Assembly (NCBI RefSeq): GCF_003731765.1 | Contig: NZ_MOAL01000004.1 | Span: 1-64,000, forward strand | Source: Pseudomonas chlororaphis | Lineage (GTDB): Bacteria > Pseudomonadota > Gammaproteobacteria > Pseudomonadales > Pseudomonadaceae | Length of the DNA stretch: 64,000 nt | Direction: 5' to 3' | Shown here: in pieces, positions 61,968-64,000 of the stretch | Layout: every line of letters starts with the position of its first letter | Numbering within the stretch: the stretch's first letter is position 1 | The notes under the pieces: model-generated | Told to the model about the DNA's origin: nothing | Seen by the model: the letters and a program-made list of their open reading frames with translations, nothing else | Databases searched by the model: none | Position numbers and translations under genes: made by a program

Positions 61968-63176
61968 ATGAGTGATAACGACCAGAAAGACAGCCAGGAA
62001 ATCGGCCCAGCAGGCGAAAAACTGCAGAAAGTCCTCGCCCGTATCGGCGTCGGCTCGCGCCGCGACGTTGAGTCCTGGATCAGCCAGGGCCGCATCAAGG
62101 TCAATGGCAAAGATGCCACCCTTGGCCTGCGCGTCGACCTGCATGACGCCATCTCCATCGATGGCAAGGTGATCAAGCGTGAAGAGGCTGCCGAATCGGT
62201 ACGCCGCGTGATCATGTACAACAAACCCGACGGCGAAATCTGCACCCGTGACGACCCGGAAGGCCGTCCGACCGTGTTCGACAAGCTGCCGCGCCCGAAA
62301 GAAGGCCGCTGGATCAACATCGGCCGTCTGGACATCAACACCACCGGCTTGCTGATGTTCACCACTGACGGTGAGTTGGCCAACCGCCTGATGCACCCGT
62401 CCTACGAGATGGACCGCGAGTACGCGGTGCGTGTGCGTGGTGAAGTCGACGACGAGATGATCGAGCGCCTGAAAGCCGGCGTGGTTCTCGAAGACGGCCC
62501 GGCCAAGTTCACCGACATCAAGCAGGCTCCCGGTGGTGAAGGTTTCAACCACTGGTACCACTGCGTGGTGATGGAAGGCCGCAACCGTGAAGTACGGCGC
62601 CTGTGGGAATCCCAGGGCCTGGTGGTCAGCCGCCTGAAGCGCGTGCGTTTCGGCCCGGTGTTCCTCAATTCCGACCTGCCGATGGGGCGCTGGCGTGAAA
62701 TGACTCAATACGAGGTGGATATCCTCAGTGCTGAAGTCGGCCTGACCCCGGTGGCAATGCCGCAACTGAACGCCAAGAGCAAGGACAAGCTGGAGCGTAT
62801 GCAGCGTAAATCCTCGCGTCCGGTGGGCAAGAGCGAGCGCGTGCGGACTTTGCGTCCCGCCAATGGCGCGCCAGCCGGCGCACCTCGCCCGGCCCGCGAG
62901 CCGCAGATCGAAGGCGAGCGTCCGGCGCGCAAGCCGGCTGCACGCCAAGATGGCGAGCGTGGCCCACGTACACCGCGTCCTGCGGGCCGTGGCGAGTCGG
63001 GTCGCGGTACGCCGGTGGCTGATCGTCCAGCGGACAACAAGCGTCCGGCCAAGCCTGCGCCGAAGTCCAAGCGTCCAAGCCTGGTGCTGGATAAGGACGC
63101 ACCGTCGGGCAAGCGCCGTGGCGCCCCGGCCGGTTCCGGCCAGCGCCCGGGCTTTGGTCGGCGGAAGCCGGAGTAA
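61968..63176 (+). CDS. rluB: 23S rRNA pseudouridine synthase RluB with long basic tail
   Basis: The 402-residue product has an N-terminal S4 domain (KLQKVLARIGVGSRRDVESWI), then the pseudouridine synthase core with RLDINTTGLLMFTTDGELA, where D of RLD is catalytic, and GRNREVRRLWE. The last ~140 residues (from about 265) are a Lys/Arg/Pro/Gly-rich disordered tail, which should bind RNA. It modifies helix 89-region uridine 2605 of 23S rRNA in E. coli. GGGAGG lies before ATG. Confidence 0.95.
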   Translation: MSDNDQKDSQEIGPAGEKLQKVLARIGVGSRRDVESWISQGRIKVNGKDATLGLRVDLHDAISIDGKVIKREEAAESVRRVIMYNKPDGEICTRDDPEGRPTVFDKLPRPKEGRWINIGRLDINTTGLLMFTTDGELANRLMHPSYEMDREYAVRVRGEVDDEMIERLKAGVVLEDGPAKFTDIKQAPGGEGFNHWYHCVVMEGRNREVRRLWESQGLVVSRLKRVRFGPVFLNSDLPMGRWREMTQYEVDILSAEVGLTPVAMPQLNAKSKDKLERMQRKSSRPVGKSERVRTLRPANGAPAGAPRPAREPQIEGERPARKPAARQDGERGPRTPRPAGRGESGRGTPVADRPADNKRPAKPAPKSKRPSLVLDKDAPSGKRRGAPAGSGQRPGFGRRKPE

Positions 63177-63215
63177 GCTCGCGGTAAGCTTTCGAGCTTC
63201 GAGCTGCAAGTGAAG

Positions 63216-63248
63216 AACGCCAACCTCAGGGTTGGCGTTTTTTTTTGG
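63216..63248 (+). terminator. Terminator of rluB
   Basis: aacgccaacc / gggttggcgtt stem followed by a long T run, 40 bases past the rluB stop. Confidence 0.93.
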
Positions 63249-63284
63249 GTGCGTGGTGGGGCGAGAGGGTTGAGGCGTCGGCGT

Positions 63285-63313
63285 CTGGCAGCTGGGGTTC
63301 AGGCGTGTACAAT
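63285..63313 (+). promoter_or_regulatory. Candidate sigma-70 promoter of the leader/aroP unit
   Basis: ctggca at 63285-63290 (-35 like) and tacaat at 63308-63313 (-10) with 17-base spacing. Transcription would start near 63320, about 25 bases before the leader ORF. Confidence 0.5.
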
Positions 63314-63345
63314 GCGCGGCGTTTTAACGGTCACCCAACTGACGC

Positions 63346-63408
63346 ATGACCGTTCATAACACGTTGAACTCCTGGTGCCTGCGCTGGGGTTTGATCCGCG
63401 TTGCTTAA
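63346..63408 (+). CDS. Candidate Trp-containing leader peptide upstream of aroP
   Basis: A 20-codon ORF with Trp at codons 10 and 14 (core SWCLRWG) ends with TAA at 63406-63408, 58 bases before the permease ATG. A hairpin at 63400-63427 overlaps its stop. Trp is rare in short random ORFs, and the gene that follows encodes an aromatic amino acid permease, so this resembles an attenuation leader. No clear ribosome site is seen, which lowers confidence. Confidence 0.5.
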   Translation: MTVHNTLNSWCLRWGLIRVA

Positions 63409-63427
63409 GCCGTCCTGCGGCAGCAAC
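63400..63427 (+). promoter_or_regulatory. Candidate attenuator hairpin in the aroP leader
   Basis: Nested stem GTTGC..GCCG / CGGC..GCAAC. It pairs bases covering the last codons and stop of the leader ORF with the following segment, so ribosome position could open or close it. There is no U tract right after it; an alternative mechanism would be Rho-dependent or translational control. Confidence 0.4.
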
Positions 63428-63466
63428 GTCTATCGAACATCATCAACCCTTGCGTGAGACCCCTTC

Positions 63467-64000
63467 ATGAGTGGACCCAACGCTGCTTCAGGCGAGCTGA
63501 AGCGCGGCCTGAAAAATCGTCATATCCAATTGATCGCCCTCGGTGGCGCGATTGGTACCGGCCTGTTCCTCGGCTCTGCCGGGGTGCTCAAATCCGCCGG
63601 CCCGTCGATGATCCTCGGTTATGCCATCTGCGGTTTTATCGCCTTCATGATCATGCGCCAGCTCGGCGAGATGATTGTCGAAGAGCCCGTAGCCGGCTCC
63701 TTCAGCCACTTCGCCCATCAATACTGGGGCGGCTTCGCCGGTTTTCTGTCGGGCTGGAACTGCTGGATTCTCTACATCCTGGTGGGCATGTCGGAGCTCA
63801 CGGCAGTGGGCAAGTACGTGCACTACTGGTGGCCCGACGTGCCGACCTGGGTCTCGGCCGCCGTGTTCTTCGTGATGATCAATGCGATCAACCTGGCCAA
63901 CGTCAAAGTCTTCGGCGAAGCCGAGTTCTGGTTCGCCATCATCAAGGTGGTGGCCATCGTCGGCATGATCGCCCTGGGCAGCTACCTGCTGGTCAGCGGC
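63467..64000 (+). CDS. aroP: Aromatic amino acid permease AroP-like (3' end outside window)
   Basis: ATG 63467; the frame is open to the window end (178 codons seen). The N-terminus is that of the AAT/APC permeases: LKRGLKNRHIQLIALGGAIG, GTGLFLGSAGVLKSAGPS, RQLGEMIVEEPVAGSFSHFA. Several membrane segments are visible. Close resemblance to my memory of Pseudomonas AroP (import of Trp, Tyr, Phe) supports the name, but GABA/proline-type permeases have similar starts. The putative Trp leader upstream adds support. Confidence 0.85.
   Translation, partial: MSGPNAASGELKRGLKNRHIQLIALGGAIGTGLFLGSAGVLKSAGPSMILGYAICGFIAFMIMRQLGEMIVEEPVAGSFSHFAHQYWGGFAGFLSGWNCWILYILVGMSELTAVGKYVHYWWPDVPTWVSAAVFFVMINAINLANVKVFGEAEFWFAIIKVVAIVGMIALGSYLLVSG

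Overview
The window is a contiguous chromosomal stretch from a Pseudomonas of the fluorescens group. The evidence is GC-rich coding with strong Pseudomonas-style protein families, REP-type elements built on gccggcaagccggc, a guanidinobutyrase locus (gbuA, gbuR and two transporters) in the order I recall from P. aeruginosa PA1418-PA1422, a Lap/Map-type giant adhesin with its own type I exporter, and a cpxR / spy-like / sensor kinase / trkH neighbourhood like that of other pseudomonads. No rRNA, tRNA, insertion sequence, prophage or CRISPR array is visible.

Region 1 (1-6 kb) is the 3' end of a CdiA-type contact-dependent inhibition locus. An intact CdiA C-terminus and its immunity gene are followed by two 'orphan' toxin/immunity cassettes. 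In both the immunity gene is intact and the toxin is broken, once by an in-frame TAA and once by a single-base frameshift. Each cassette is followed by a CCGGC/GCCGG hairpin and then, on the opposite strand, by a decayed 3' end of a SymE-like toxin gene. The region is clearly AT-richer than the rest.

Region 2 (6-10 kb) is a tightly coupled three-gene operon of coiled-coil and membrane proteins of unknown role, ending in a strongly Ser-rich tail. Region 3 (10-19 kb) is ordinary chromosome: AraC/GyrI regulator, lipoprotein, TorF-like porin, CvfB, DUF2177, an NCS1 permease, an EamA transporter, a PA1414-like micro-protein and a pair of acyl-carrier-protein-like genes. Region 4 (19.5-25.1 kb) is the guanidinobutyrate catabolic cluster, with gbuA divergent from the LysR gene gbuR.

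Region 5 (25.7-40.3 kb) begins with a tandem 120-bp REP-type array. It continues with an HlyD / ABC / TolC type I secretion operon divergent from an 8.6-kb RTX adhesin. The adhesin has a TAAG LapG-type cleavage site, seven 738-nt repeats, a vWA domain and a C-terminal RTX block. Region 6 (40.3-53.9 kb) carries ybaN-like, yecA-like, recQ, marR, plpD, a SelW-like gene, EamA, AraC, LpxH-like, HD, DUF962, a second AraC, trkH and a nitroreductase. Region 7 (54-63 kb) carries the Cpx-like envelope-stress genes, yciI, yciB, rnm, yciO-like, scpA, scpB, a DUF1289 gene and rluB. The window ends inside an aroP-like permease preceded by a candidate Trp-rich leader peptide and hairpin.
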